From contig JAFUEX010000014.1 in the NCBI GenBank assembly GCA_017470165.1, positions 1-64,000 on the forward strand: 64,000 nucleotides of DNA, in the 5' to 3' direction. This DNA comes from Alphaproteobacteria bacterium. GTDB taxonomy: Bacteria; Pseudomonadota; Alphaproteobacteria; RF32; CAG-239. Under the pieces are notes generated by a model that was given only the letters and a program-made list of their open reading frames with translations, did no database searches and was not told the origin of the DNA. This document shows positions 44,234 to 53,835 of the stretch, piece after piece (the stretch's first letter is position 1; every line of letters starts with the position of its first letter). Made by a program: the position numbers and the translations under genes.

Positions 44234-45589
44234 ATGATAACATATTCTTATCGTAAAATTGCCGATATATCATGGCCGCTGATTTTGGGGATGGTAATTC
44301 AGACGCTTATCGGCACTACCGATACCATATTTTTGGGACACGTCGGCGAAGTGGAGCTCGGAGCAAGTGCCATCGGCGGGTTGTTCTATCTGCTGGTTTA
44401 TATGATTGAACACGGATTTGCCACCGGCGGGCAAATTTTGATGGCGCGGAGATTTGGTCGCAAAGGCCGCAACCTCAAAAAAATCGGCAATATTTTTTGG
44501 CTGACCAATAATGTGATTAGCGGTTTATCGATTGCAGCAATAATCGCAATATATTTTACGGCTTACAATATTCTGCGCTTAACAATCGCTCAGGAAGTGT
44601 TACAAAGTGCGATTTTGATTTATTGTATACCCCGTAGTTTCGGGCTGATATTTTCCGGCGTTAAGTCGGTGATGAGCGGATTTTTGGTGGCGATAAACAC
44701 CACCAGACATATTGCTATTGCTTCGGTGATTTTGCTGGTGGCCAACATCGGATTTGATTGGTGGCTAATTTTCGGCGGATGGGGAATCGAGCCGATGGGG
44801 CTTAAGGGTGCGGCAATAGCTTCGGTTTTGGCAGAAGCCGGAGCGACAATATATTTGGCGGGATATATTGCTTGGCGCATTAATTGGCGCAAATATGGTT
44901 TTGATAAATTTTTGTTGTGGCACCGCGAACTGTTCAGAGAAATTATGCTGATGTCGTCTTACATTATGCTGCTGAGTTTTTTGGGATGGGGAACGTGGCT
45001 GTACTTTTTTATTGAGATTGAGAAGCTGGGTGTGGAGGCGTTGGCAATATCCAATATTCTGAAATCGATGCTGTCGTTTTTATGTATTGTGGCAAGCTCT
45101 TTGGCAACGGTGACGACCTCAATTGTCAGCACGCTTATCGGCGCTGGCAAAAATGCCGAAGTGCTGCCGACGCTGAAGAGAATTTTTAAGTTTGGCGCCC
45201 TGCCCTATTATGGCGGATTTTTGATTTTGGCAATTTGGCCGGAGCAGTTTTTGGGTTTGTTTACCGATGATGCTGCGTTGATTGAGCGTGCCGTCGGACC
45301 GCTTTATACAATGTTGGCTGCTAACTTGATTATCTTGCCGGAATCGATTTATTTTTATGCGTTGTTCGGCGCCGGAAGATTAAAATTTGCTCTGATTACC
45401 GAGGTGATTTGTTCGGTGATTTATATCGCGGCGATAAGAATAATTATCGGAGTGTGTCGCGCTGATTTGGAATGGTGCTATCTGGTGGATTTGGTGTATT
45501 ATGCCACGGCCTTGCCGATTGCCTACTTCTATATGCAACACGGGTATTGGCAGGATGGCTTCAATTGCAAAAAAGCCGCGACGGCTTAA
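44234..45589 (+). CDS. MATE-family efflux transporter
   Basis: The 451-residue integral membrane protein has about twelve helices and the two homologous halves of MATE proteins, with PLILGMVIQTLIGTTDTIFLGHVG at the start and ATGGQILMARRFG after helix 2. The family exports cationic drugs or metabolites against Na+ or H+. The substrate is not evident. Confidence 0.9.
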   Translation: MITYSYRKIADISWPLILGMVIQTLIGTTDTIFLGHVGEVELGASAIGGLFYLLVYMIEHGFATGGQILMARRFGRKGRNLKKIGNIFWLTNNVISGLSIAAIIAIYFTAYNILRLTIAQEVLQSAILIYCIPRSFGLIFSGVKSVMSGFLVAINTTRHIAIASVILLVANIGFDWWLIFGGWGIEPMGLKGAAIASVLAEAGATIYLAGYIAWRINWRKYGFDKFLLWHRELFREIMLMSSYIMLLSFLGWGTWLYFFIEIEKLGVEALAISNILKSMLSFLCIVASSLATVTTSIVSTLIGAGKNAEVLPTLKRIFKFGALPYYGGFLILAIWPEQFLGLFTDDAALIERAVGPLYTMLAANLIILPESIYFYALFGAGRLKFALITEVICSVIYIAAIRIIIGVCRADLEWCYLVDLVYYATALPIAYFYMQHGYWQDGFNCKKAATA

Positions 45590-45598
45590 AAATTTTTT
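45571..45598 (+). terminator. Probable terminator of the MATE gene
   Basis: AAGCCG-CGA-CGGCTT contains the stop codon and is followed by AAAAA and six T. The spacer before the T run makes it weaker than usual. Confidence 0.45.
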
Positions 45599-45625
45599 CG
45601 TGCCAGTAAATTAGAATTTATCAAC

Positions 45626-45653
45626 TTGCTTTTTCTAACTTTGGTGCTATTAT
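45626..45653 (+). promoter_or_regulatory. Promoter of the AT-hook membrane protein gene
   Basis: TTGCTT (45626) and TATTAT (45648) are 16 bases apart, 37 bases before the ATG. Confidence 0.5.
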
Positions 45654-45690
45654 ATGATGAGATGAGTTTAATTGTTCGGAGTTGAAAAAA

Positions 45691-46386
45691 ATGACCAAAC
45701 CTGTTGTATTTTATTATTCTCGCCGCAAATTGGGACTTTATTTGTTGGCAAATATTGTGTTGTTGGCTTTGGCCGGATTGTTTACTTGGATTATATTTCC
45801 AGAATATTCAATCGTGTACGGCTATGCGCTGATAACTTGTGCCATATCATTGCTGGCATCGTTGATTGTATTTATTTTCCCGATGAAATTGGCGGTGCTG
45901 GACGATGAACAAATAAAAATCGACCATGACGAGCCGATTAGCTGGTCGCAAATCAAAGATATTGAAAAAGAGGGAGTGGTTTGCTGCGGAATTGACCGCT
46001 CTATCATCCGACTGGTGCCCTATAAGCTCGCCAACTATCACAAATCGCTGATGCAGAGGTTGACCAATTCGTCGCGTTTCGGAATGTTCTCAATTCCGCT
46101 GTATGCCATGGATAAAAAATCGGCCGCCCAAATTACCAAGATGATTGAAGAACACGTTAAGAGTGCAGATGTTGCCAAAGGCAGAGGCAAAGTCGGGCGT
46201 CCGGCCAAGACAACAAGCACCAAAGCACCTGCCAAGGATAATAAAACGGCTAAAACTAAAACCGCTACGGCAAAGTCTGCTGCAGCGAAGGGCAAGAAAG
46301 CCGCTCGACCGGAGAAAAAAGCATCAGTTGCCAAGAAAGCTCCCAAACAGCGGAAGAGAGTGACTAAAAAACGCCAGACTCTTTGA
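45691..46386 (+). CDS. Membrane protein with PH-like domain and Lys/Ala AT-hook tail
   Basis: The 231-residue protein has two membrane helices (~14-35 and ~43-65). A compact ~80-residue domain follows, resembling bacterial PH-like/STM3941 proteins (KIDHDEPISWSQIKDIEKEG to YAMDKKSAAQITKMIEEHV). The tail (~155-231) is almost only Lys, Ala, Thr and Pro, with an AT-hook core KVGRPAK, like histone H1 tails. GGAG nine bases before the ATG at 45691 sets the start. The in-frame TTG at 45682 is inside that spacing. The tail should face the cytoplasm and may bind DNA or RNA. Function is unknown. It overlaps the U32 gene tail-to-tail by 23 bases. Confidence 0.75.
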   Translation: MTKPVVFYYSRRKLGLYLLANIVLLALAGLFTWIIFPEYSIVYGYALITCAISLLASLIVFIFPMKLAVLDDEQIKIDHDEPISWSQIKDIEKEGVVCCGIDRSIIRLVPYKLANYHKSLMQRLTNSSRFGMFSIPLYAMDKKSAAQITKMIEEHVKSADVAKGRGKVGRPAKTTSTKAPAKDNKTAKTKTATAKSAAAKGKKAARPEKKASVAKKAPKQRKRVTKKRQTL

Positions 46387-48646
46387 TAAGATTGGCCTTA
46401 CGGGTATGGGGAGGATTTTTGCCTCCCCTTATTTGTTGCCAAATTTCCTGCACCTTAGAGGGAGTATATTCAACATAGCAAAAATCGGCACGCAGCCAAT
46501 CCGCCGCAACATCAGGGGCTATGTCGGCCGCGCTGAAGGCCTGCTTGGCAAATACCCAAGTTTGGCAATTTTCGCTGCGCAAGCGGTAGCTTTTGCCGTT
46601 TCTGGTTAAATCACTCCAGAGCAGATGACGATTGCACTCGGTACAAGAATTTTCCCGCACGCAGACTGCCGAATTGAACAACACCGCATCCTGATAGACC
46701 ACCATAGCAACATCCAGCGGTGATTTTTTCGCAACTGTTTGCAGGTTGGCAAGCGTGTCTTCTACCGGCAGGGTTATCCGCTTTGCGCCAATCTCCATGG
46801 CAAAAGCCGCAGCCTGAGTGTTGAAAGTGTAGAGCATATGGTCAAAACTGAGGTCAACCTCTGCTGAGGAGAGTGCGCCGAGCCCCCAATAGTTGCTTAT
46901 CTCCCACTTGCGATATCCCGCTGATATCAGCTCGTTTATCAGCGATTGCATTTTGGGCATATCCCGACAGATAACTGGCAAAGCAAAGCGCAGTTTGGAT
47001 TGCGGAAGGCTTGCCAAATCTTGGCTGTGAGTGTTTTCACTCAGCAAGTACATTATTTCGTCTATTTGGTTTAAGTCAAGCTCGCGCAGGTATTCGCAGT
47101 TGTCAACTTTGATAATCCAGCGCGGAGAGCGGCTCACCTGACGCGGTGCAGGCGACACAAGAGTTTTCGGCTCATCGGTTATTTCAATTTTTGCATACAG
47201 GCCGCGGCGCAGCTCATTGAGCAACGAAACCGGCACAAACAACCTTTGCGGATTACTAATTTTGACTTGGTGCAAAGAAAATTTTTCATCTCCGGTTTTG
47301 GCAAAAACTTTTTCTATGACTGCGGTCATTTTATCGACCGACAAGGCCGGTGCAAACTCGCCCTGCAGAGCATATTCCTGTCTGTTGGCGCGGGCGGTCA
47401 GCTGCTTTTGAGAGATAATTACCTCAACCTCAAGCGCCGGTTTTTGCCAAAATTCTTTTGCCTTGGGCCGGCTATAGTCATAAGCGCCTTTGACCCGCGA
47501 CGACGAGGCTAAATACACCTTCATTCCTTTTTGCAATTTATCTTTGGTCTGCGGCAGCCAAACTTCGACCTTTTCGCCGGCTTTGACTTCCCAGCTGCTC
47601 TTAGATGAGGTGTGAAACTGCATCAACGAAAATCCATAGGGCTTTTCTTCACCGGCGATATCAATTTGGATGCCGTCGTGGCGGGCGATGGCGCACCGCG
47701 GAGTGAAAACTATTTTGCGGCCTTGCACGGACTCTATCTCTCCGATTTCAAGTCCGCGGTGTCCGACATACTCGCTATCGGTTACCGCCTTGTTGCGCCC
47801 CATAAAATGAAATTTGCACCATGGACGAGAAAAAATTTGTTTGATGTTAGCGGCACGTTGCGCATCGGCACCGTGACCATCCAAAATCCGGCGATAATAA
47901 TCCACCACAGCAGCAACATACAAAGCGTTTTTCTTGCGACCTTCAATCTTGAGTGAATAAACTGGAAGTTTGGCAATATCCCCCTGCAATGCCATATCTT
48001 TCATCGAAAACCAATGGCCTTTTTTGCCATCTTTGACAAATTCATCGCGGCAAGGATACAAACATTTGCCCCGATTGGCGCTGCGGGAAGATTCCATTGA
48101 AGAGAACTGACACACTCCGCTGTATGAATAGCACAAAGCGCCGTGAATGAAACACTCCAACTCGATATCAACTGCCTTGGCAATGGCGGAAATCTCGGCA
48201 GCGGTGAGCTCGCGTGCCAATACCACCCGCTCAAAACCCAAATTTTGCAAGGCCAATGCCCCCTGAAGATTGTGCACCGCCATTTGCGTGCTGGCGTGCA
48301 GCGCCAACTGCGGATAATGAGTTTTGACCACGCGAGCCACTCCCAAATCCTGCACAATCAAGGCATCGACATTGGCCGCGGCACACACGGCCAAATTTTG
48401 CATCAAATCGGGCAGCTCGCGTTCTTGAAGCACCGTATTGATGGCGACAAACACTTTGCGGCCGAGGAAATGCGCATAGCCGGTAAATTCGTTGAGCTCT
48501 TGTGCCGAAAAATTGCCGGCGGTAGCTCGTGCCGAAAATTGTTTCAACCCCAAATACACCGCATCGGCACCATAATACAATGCGGCATATCCGGCCTGTG
48601 GATCACCGGCCGGCGCCAATAGTTCTTTTTTGAGTGTTGCTGCCAT
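46364..48646 (-). CDS. Peptidase U32 family protein (RlhA/YhbU-like)
   Basis: The 760-residue protein has the U32 core at ~8-340, with KELLAPAGDPQAGYAALYYGADAVYLG, and the U32 signature ELECFIHGALCYSYSGVCQFSS (~157-178) with its cysteine cluster continuing in GKCLYPCRDEF. The long C-terminal region matches the RlhA-type members, which in E. coli hydroxylate a 23S rRNA cytidine and are not peptidases. C-terminal cysteines (CVRENSCTECNRH) may bind a metal centre. An RNA-modification role is the best guess. Confidence 0.88.
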   Translation of the reverse strand: MAATLKKELLAPAGDPQAGYAALYYGADAVYLGLKQFSARATAGNFSAQELNEFTGYAHFLGRKVFVAINTVLQERELPDLMQNLAVCAAANVDALIVQDLGVARVVKTHYPQLALHASTQMAVHNLQGALALQNLGFERVVLARELTAAEISAIAKAVDIELECFIHGALCYSYSGVCQFSSMESSRSANRGKCLYPCRDEFVKDGKKGHWFSMKDMALQGDIAKLPVYSLKIEGRKKNALYVAAVVDYYRRILDGHGADAQRAANIKQIFSRPWCKFHFMGRNKAVTDSEYVGHRGLEIGEIESVQGRKIVFTPRCAIARHDGIQIDIAGEEKPYGFSLMQFHTSSKSSWEVKAGEKVEVWLPQTKDKLQKGMKVYLASSSRVKGAYDYSRPKAKEFWQKPALEVEVIISQKQLTARANRQEYALQGEFAPALSVDKMTAVIEKVFAKTGDEKFSLHQVKISNPQRLFVPVSLLNELRRGLYAKIEITDEPKTLVSPAPRQVSRSPRWIIKVDNCEYLRELDLNQIDEIMYLLSENTHSQDLASLPQSKLRFALPVICRDMPKMQSLINELISAGYRKWEISNYWGLGALSSAEVDLSFDHMLYTFNTQAAAFAMEIGAKRITLPVEDTLANLQTVAKKSPLDVAMVVYQDAVLFNSAVCVRENSCTECNRHLLWSDLTRNGKSYRLRSENCQTWVFAKQAFSAADIAPDVAADWLRADFCYVEYTPSKVQEIWQQIRGGKNPPHTRKANLIKESGVF

Positions 48647-48754
48647 AAAAAAAGTCCTTTTCTGCCTCGAATTTTTAAATGTTTATTTATATATTATATT
48701 TTATATTAATCTGCAACTAAATTTATCACTTCAATTTTTAAGGTGTTCAATTCC

Positions 48755-50527
48755 ATGCATAATTTGCCCGCTTTGATATCCGATTTGGCCTTAATTATGA
48801 TTTGTGCCGGCCTTATCACCATTATTTTTAAAAAACTTAAGCAGCCGGTTGTATTGGGCTATATTCTTTCCGGTATTTTGGTGGGGCCGCATATTATGCT
48901 CACCCCGACGACTATCGACAAAGAAAATATCCAAATTTGGGCAGATATCGGTGTGATATTTCTGTTGTTCAGTTTGGGGTTGGAGTTCAGTTTCAAAAAG
49001 ATTGTCAATGTCGGAAAATCGGCCATAATCACCGCTTCGACCAATATTTTGTTTATGCTGATTATCGGTTATAATGTCGGGTTAAATTTGGGATGGTCAA
49101 CCACCGAGAGCCTGTTTTTGGGTGGTATGATTTCGATGTCGTCTACCACCATTATCATCAAGGCGTTTGATGAGCTTAATCTCAAGGCTGAGAAATTTAC
49201 GGATTTGGTGTTTGGTGTTTTGGTGGTGGAAGATGTGGTGGGCATTTTACTGTTGGTGCTGCTGCCGGCAATTTCCATCGGCAAAAACGTCAGCGGCATT
49301 GAGGTTTTGACCAGCGCCGGAAAATTGGTGTTTTTCTTGATATTGTGGTTTATTACCGGTGTTTATCTGGTGCCGACTTTTTTGAAAAAGGTTATTCATC
49401 TACTCAATGACGAATTGCTGCTGCTGGTTTCTATCGCTTTGTGTCTGGGGATGGTGCTGGTGGCTTCATCGGTAGGTTTTTCGTCGGCTTTGGGAGCGTT
49501 TATTATGGGGTCAATTCTATCGGAGGCTGATGAGGCCGAACGCATTGAGAAGCTGATACGCCCGATTAAAGATTTGTTCGGCGCGGTGTTTTTTGTGTCG
49601 GTGGGAATGTTGGTTGACCCGAATATGTTTGTGGAATATATTGTTCCCATAACCATTATCACCATTGTGGTAATGCTGGGTAAGGTGATTTTGTCGGTGG
49701 CCGGTTTTCTGCTGTCGGGCAATCGTTTGGAGACCTCAATTCATGGCGGATTTTCGCTGGCTCAGGTGGGAGAATTTGCTTTTATTATTGCCGCGGCCGG
49801 TATGTCAATCGGAGTTTTGGGCGACTATGTTTATCCCATTATTGTGGCGGTTTCAGTGGTGACTACTTTTACTACCCCGTTGATGATAAAGGCGGCCTCT
49901 CCGGCCTATAGTATTGTTTATCGACGTTTGCTGCCGGCATCGTGGAAAAGTTATTTGAGCGCCCACACCACCTCCAAAAAAGACACCAACGAAGAAGAGG
50001 AATTATGGATTCAGTTGTTTAAGAAATATTTTTTCAAGCTCTGCATCGCCTCGGTGATTTTGATTGCCATTATTAACCTGTCGTTTTATTTTTTGGCGCC
50101 GTTTGTTAAAAAATACACCCATCCGCAAGCTGCCGATTTTATTACTACGATTATCACATTGGCTGCAATGTCGCCATTTTTGCAAGGGCTGTTATCGGTC
50201 AACAGCGACTTGGCGCGCATTTATCTTACCTTGTGGAACAAGCGTTTGACCAACAGGTTGCCGCTGATTTTGTGCACCGTGCTGCGACTGGCCATTATCA
50301 TTATTTTTATTATGGTGGTTATCAACCATCTGCTGACCAAAAACTTTTATATCACTTATGCGCTTGTCGGCATAATGATTGCCATTATATATAAATCATC
50401 GTGGCTGTCCAAGAGCTACAAACACATTGAGCGGCAATTCTTGTCCAACCTTTATCGACACAAAGATAAAGAGAAGGATAAAGATGCCGCCCCAACCGAA
50501 AAAGAGGAGACCAAAACCGATGAGTAA
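48755..50527 (+). CDS. Kef-type monovalent cation:proton antiporter (CPA2)
   Basis: The 590-residue protein has about twelve helices of the CPA2 Na+/H+ exchanger fold (LGYILSGILVGPH, FLLFSLGLEFSF, SSTTIIIKAF, AQVGEFAFIIAAAG). Further helices and a Lys/Glu-rich cytosolic tail follow. It lacks the RCK/TrkA-N nucleotide domain of full KefB/KefC, so gating must differ. I prefer the ATG at 48755 with AAGGTG nine bases upstream. The GTG at 48743 would overlap that site. It overlaps the DJ-1 gene by 8 bases. Confidence 0.88.
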   Translation: MHNLPALISDLALIMICAGLITIIFKKLKQPVVLGYILSGILVGPHIMLTPTTIDKENIQIWADIGVIFLLFSLGLEFSFKKIVNVGKSAIITASTNILFMLIIGYNVGLNLGWSTTESLFLGGMISMSSTTIIIKAFDELNLKAEKFTDLVFGVLVVEDVVGILLLVLLPAISIGKNVSGIEVLTSAGKLVFFLILWFITGVYLVPTFLKKVIHLLNDELLLLVSIALCLGMVLVASSVGFSSALGAFIMGSILSEADEAERIEKLIRPIKDLFGAVFFVSVGMLVDPNMFVEYIVPITIITIVVMLGKVILSVAGFLLSGNRLETSIHGGFSLAQVGEFAFIIAAAGMSIGVLGDYVYPIIVAVSVVTTFTTPLMIKAASPAYSIVYRRLLPASWKSYLSAHTTSKKDTNEEEELWIQLFKKYFFKLCIASVILIAIINLSFYFLAPFVKKYTHPQAADFITTIITLAAMSPFLQGLLSVNSDLARIYLTLWNKRLTNRLPLILCTVLRLAIIIIFIMVVINHLLTKNFYITYALVGIMIAIIYKSSWLSKSYKHIERQFLSNLYRHKDKEKDKDAAPTEKEETKTDE

Positions 50528-51086
50528 GACCGTATGTATTTTGCTGGCGGAAGGATTTGAAGAAATTGAGGCGTTGTTGCCGGCGGATATTTTCAAGCGC
50601 TTGGGGCTTGAGGTGGTATTGGTCGGCACTGATGGGCAAATTATCCGCGGAGCACACGATATTGAAATAAAAACCGCGGTTGATTTGGCTGATGTGTCTG
50701 CGGCCGATTTTGATGCCTTGCTGTTGCCGGGAGGCCTGCCGGGGGCTATCAATCTGCGCGACAATCAACGGGTAATCGACTTGATTGTTGAGGCTGATAA
50801 ACAAACTAAAATTATTGCCGCTATTTGTGCGGCGCCGATTGTGCTGCATGATGCCGGAATTGTTGCCGGACGACGCGCTACCGGCTATCCGGATACCGAG
50901 AGGCTGGCGCATACGCCGAATATTAAATTCAGCGGAAAAAATGTGGAAGTTGACGGACATATCATCACCGCCATCGGGATGGGGCAGGCAGCACCTTTTG
51001 CTTTTGCGATTGCTCAGGCGCTGGGTGTTGCTTTGGATAAAATCCGCAGCGTGGCGCAAAACGCATTTATCAACTGCGAGAAATGA
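50520..51086 (+). CDS. DJ-1/PfpI family protein (YajL-like)
   Basis: The 188-residue protein fits the DJ-1 subfamily: VCILLAEGFEEIEALLPADI at the start (with the conserved Glu), LLLPGGLPGAINL, and the nucleophile Cys in IIAAICAAPIVLHDAG (~105). Members act in protection from oxidative or glyoxal stress. The exact chemistry is debated. The start overlaps the antiporter stop (ATGAGTAA), so the two are translationally coupled. DJ-1-like proteins linked with Kef-type antiporters suggest electrophile defence. Confidence 0.92.
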   Translation: MSKTVCILLAEGFEEIEALLPADIFKRLGLEVVLVGTDGQIIRGAHDIEIKTAVDLADVSAADFDALLLPGGLPGAINLRDNQRVIDLIVEADKQTKIIAAICAAPIVLHDAGIVAGRRATGYPDTERLAHTPNIKFSGKNVEVDGHIITAIGMGQAAPFAFAIAQALGVALDKIRSVAQNAFINCEK

Positions 51087-51093
51087 GATAACT

Positions 51094-52299
51094 TTAGCCT
51101 ATTTCCGGTGTGGGCAATGCATCGGTATGTCTTTTTTTGAACAGATGATTTTGCAAACGGAACACCAGTGCTCCCCACAGGGCGGACAAACACGAGCCGC
51201 ACAAAATTCCTAAACGTACTTCACCTTGCATGGCCTCGGGCAATGACAGTTTGCCGACAAACAGCGCCATAGTGAACCCGATACCGGCAACTGAGGCTAC
51301 TCCGTAAAGGTCCAGTCGGCTTACTTCATCGGGGAACTTGGCGAGCTTGAGTTTTATCATTATCCAAGTTGTGGTGAAAATACCGAGCTGCTTGCCTAAA
51401 AATAACCCGAAAATAATGCCCAAAGTCAGGGTGTGAGCAAAGGTCTCCACCGTAACATTGCCCAAATATAATCCGGCAGAAGCAAAAGCAAACACCGGCA
51501 GAATAATCAAATCGACCCAAGGACGGAGCTTGTGACTTAAACGCTCCAGCGGCGAATATTTTTTGATGTTGACCCGCATCGGATAGGCCATGGCCACAAC
51601 CACACCGGCCATTGTGGTATGGATGCCGCCGTTTAGAAAACAATACCACAGCACCGCGCCGAAAATCATATACAGCGCAAAATTGGTAATCTGCATCCGA
51701 TTGAGCAAGTACAAAGCCATACACGACAAACCGGCATAGCCCAGCAAATCAAGCGAGACGCCGCGATTGTAAAACAAGGCGATAATCAATATGGCGCCTA
51801 AGTCATCAAAAATGGCTATTGCCAACAAAAATATTTTGGCCGCCTTGGGGATGGCACCGCCGACCAACATTAAAATACATACGGCAAAGGCGATATCAGT
51901 GGCCGTAGGAATTGCCCAGCCGTTGATATAGTCCGGAGAATGCGCATTAAAAATCAGATAAATAATCGCCGGACAAATAATACCTCCTGTGGCAGCAATC
52001 GCCGGAACGGCTATTTGTTTAATATCCGACAAAAAGCCCTCTCGCATCTCGCGCTTGAGCTCCAAACCAATCTGCAAAAAGAAAAACACCATCAAGACAT
52101 CGTTGACCCACCACTCCAACGAACGGGAAAAACTGATATCGTGCACCCCTACAAACAACTGCGTATGCCAAAAATCGGCCACTGCAGTGCCAAAGTTGCT
52201 GTTGGCACACAAAATTGATGCCACCATCGCGGCAATCATCAAAATACCACTGGTCATTTCGTTGTAAATGACCTTTTCCAACCACTCTCTTATTTGCAT
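51094..52299 (-). CDS. nhaA: Na+/H+ antiporter NhaA
   Basis: The 401-residue antiporter has twelve helices and the Na+-binding ATDIAFAVCIL motif (~145). WEWWVNDVLMVFFFLQIGLELKRE-type residues near ~60-85 are typical of NhaA. It exports Na+ in exchange for H+ at alkaline pH. The start is the ATG at 52299. The TTG at 52308 has no better ribosome site. It converges with the DJ-1 gene, with 7 bases between the stops. Confidence 0.95.
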   Translation of the reverse strand: MQIREWLEKVIYNEMTSGILMIAAMVASILCANSNFGTAVADFWHTQLFVGVHDISFSRSLEWWVNDVLMVFFFLQIGLELKREMREGFLSDIKQIAVPAIAATGGIICPAIIYLIFNAHSPDYINGWAIPTATDIAFAVCILMLVGGAIPKAAKIFLLAIAIFDDLGAILIIALFYNRGVSLDLLGYAGLSCMALYLLNRMQITNFALYMIFGAVLWYCFLNGGIHTTMAGVVVAMAYPMRVNIKKYSPLERLSHKLRPWVDLIILPVFAFASAGLYLGNVTVETFAHTLTLGIIFGLFLGKQLGIFTTTWIMIKLKLAKFPDEVSRLDLYGVASVAGIGFTMALFVGKLSLPEAMQGEVRLGILCGSCLSALWGALVFRLQNHLFKKRHTDALPTPEIG

Positions 52300-52423
52300 T
52301 TTGCACAACTCACATCAAAAAAGACTAATCTGCCTAGATTATATAATATAGAATACTTAATATTTTATAAAAACCGAATAAAAAATCAAACTCTGAAAAG
52401 GGCATTTGCAAGGACGGATTGAA

Positions 52424-52474
52424 AAAAGGCCCGAAAAATCTTAGTGCAGATAAACCTACGGGAATTTTTCGGGC
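52424..52474 (-). terminator. Terminator of the ECF operon
   Basis: GCCCGAAAAAT (52429-52439) pairs with ATTTTTCGGGC (52464-52474), and six T follow on the minus strand. It lies 38 bases past the stop at 52513. Confidence 0.75.
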
Positions 52475-52512
52475 GGATTAGTTCGTTTTGACAACGAAAC
52501 TATGTTACAGGC

Positions 52513-52860
52513 TTAGTCAACATAGATAATGTCGTCTCCGGTATCGCTGACACATTTGCGCGTCACTGTGCCCTTCTTGCGTGAGACAACCGTGTAGCAT
52601 TTGTTTTCCGGTTCGGCAATGTAAACTTTGGGTGCGGATTCAACAACCGTGGTGCGCGGGCGGTTGGCCGAGACTATGGCATCTGCCAAGGCAAAACCAG
52701 CGGCGGCTCCCAGAACCCCCACAGCTACATCGCCGGCATAACGCATCGGGCGATAGTGAAAGTGATGATGATAATGGTGAGCGCCTCCATGTCCGCCGCG
52801 GGCATAAGCCGGAGAGGCCAACATCAAGCTCATCAAAACCAATACACAAATTTTTTTCAT
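52513..52860 (-). CDS. His-rich secreted protein
   Basis: The 115-residue protein has a signal peptide (cleavage near SPAYA, ~18). A His/Gly cluster follows (GGHGGAHHYHHHFHYRP, ~22-38), then a Gly/Ala-rich hydrophobic stretch (~44-62) that may sit in a membrane, and a C-terminal part with two Cys. The His cluster suggests metal binding. I see no named domain. AAAGGA precedes the ATG at 52860. It is the last gene of the ECF sigma unit, 36 bases after the LTxxQ gene, and probably a target or effector of that system. Confidence 0.8.
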   Translation of the reverse strand: MKKICVLVLMSLMLASPAYARGGHGGAHHYHHHFHYRPMRYAGDVAVGVLGAAAGFALADAIVSANRPRTTVVESAPKVYIAEPENKCYTVVSRKKGTVTRKCVSDTGDDIIYVD

Positions 52861-52896
52861 AGCAATAGTTCCTTTTATCAAGTTTCAGTTCCGTAA

Positions 52897-53337
52897 TTAT
52901 TCGTTGTCAGGACGCGGCATTTGGTGGTTGCCTCTCATCATTTTGCCATCTTTGCGCTGATGGTTGTGACGCATTTTACCCTTGTGGTCTTTTTTGATTT
53001 TTTCCAATTCTGCCTTTTGCTCATCGGTCAAAATCGCCTCAAATTCCGCCATATTTTCTTTGCGCAGCTTGTCCATTTTCTCGTGCAGCTCCCTGCCCTC
53101 ATCCATCAGGGGTTTCATTTTGGCGCGACCTTCTTCGTGAATTTTTTTGGCTTTTTCGCGCTGCTCATCGGTCAATTTGAGCTTGTCGGCCAAATCATCG
53201 TGCATTTTTTGCATTTTCATTTCGTGTTTCGGCGGCTCGGGGCGGTCCATATCCGCTTTGCCCTCGTCGGCTGAAACATTAAAAGCACTCAACGCCAAAA
53301 CAGCGGCGCAAATTGAAGTAAGTAAATATTTTTTCAT
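52897..53337 (-). CDS. Spy/CpxP-like periplasmic LTxxQ protein
   Basis: The 146-residue protein has a signal peptide (cleavage near NVSADE, ~23). A highly charged all-helical domain follows with two LTxxQ motifs (LTDEQREKAKKIH ~56 and LTDEQKAELEKI ~103), the hallmark of Spy, CpxP and the metal sensor CnrX. A Met/His-rich tail (MRHNHQRKDGKMMRGNHQM) could bind metal. It is a periplasmic chaperone or sensor. Its start overlaps the sigma factor stop by 4 bases, so the two are co-expressed. Confidence 0.85.
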   Translation of the reverse strand: MKKYLLTSICAAVLALSAFNVSADEGKADMDRPEPPKHEMKMQKMHDDLADKLKLTDEQREKAKKIHEEGRAKMKPLMDEGRELHEKMDKLRKENMAEFEAILTDEQKAELEKIKKDHKGKMRHNHQRKDGKMMRGNHQMPRPDNE

Positions 53338-53834
53338 TTGTCTTCTCCTTTCAAAAAATAAAGTTTTTCGGCCAAAATATTACGAGCATTATGCAGTCTT
53401 GACTTAACTGTTCCCTCGGGCTCGCCGAGCTTGGCGGCTATCTGCTTGATTGACAGCTCCTCAAACTCAAACCAGATGATGGTCTTGCGCATTTTGGCGG
53501 GCAATTCATCGATGGCCTGCAGAATAATTTTTTGACGTGTTTTGGCGTCAATAATTTTATCACCGGCCGCTCCCACCGCTTTATTTTGCAAAACATCATC
53601 ACCGGAAACCTCCGCCGTCTGCTGACGATAGGCAGATGATTTGAAATAGTCCAAGCAAACACTTTTGGCAATTTGAGCCAGCCACGACTTCATTTTTCCC
53701 TGCTCGTTATAATTTTTAAGATTCTTCCAAGTCTTAATATAAACCTCTTGTTCCAAATCTTCATTATATGAACCGGTTATTTTTTTGATAATCGACCGGA
53801 TAAGTCCGCGGTTCTGCCTGATGATTTCTTGCAT
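53334..53834 (-). CDS. ECF-type RNA polymerase sigma factor
   Basis: The 166-residue sigma-70 family protein has region 2 (NEDLEQEVYIKTWKNLKNY and AQIAKSVCLDYFKSS) and region 4 with the helix-turn-helix LSIKQIAAKLGEPEGTVKSRLHNAR. It lacks regions 1 and 3, as ECF factors do. It directs RNA polymerase to stress promoters. The start is coupled to the upstream gene (TGATATG). A GAAC-N17-CGTT site in front of the operon fits autoregulation. Confidence 0.93.
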   Translation of the reverse strand: MQEIIRQNRGLIRSIIKKITGSYNEDLEQEVYIKTWKNLKNYNEQGKMKSWLAQIAKSVCLDYFKSSAYRQQTAEVSGDDVLQNKAVGAAGDKIIDAKTRQKIILQAIDELPAKMRKTIIWFEFEELSIKQIAAKLGEPEGTVKSRLHNARNILAEKLYFLKGEDK

Positions 53835-53835
53835 A

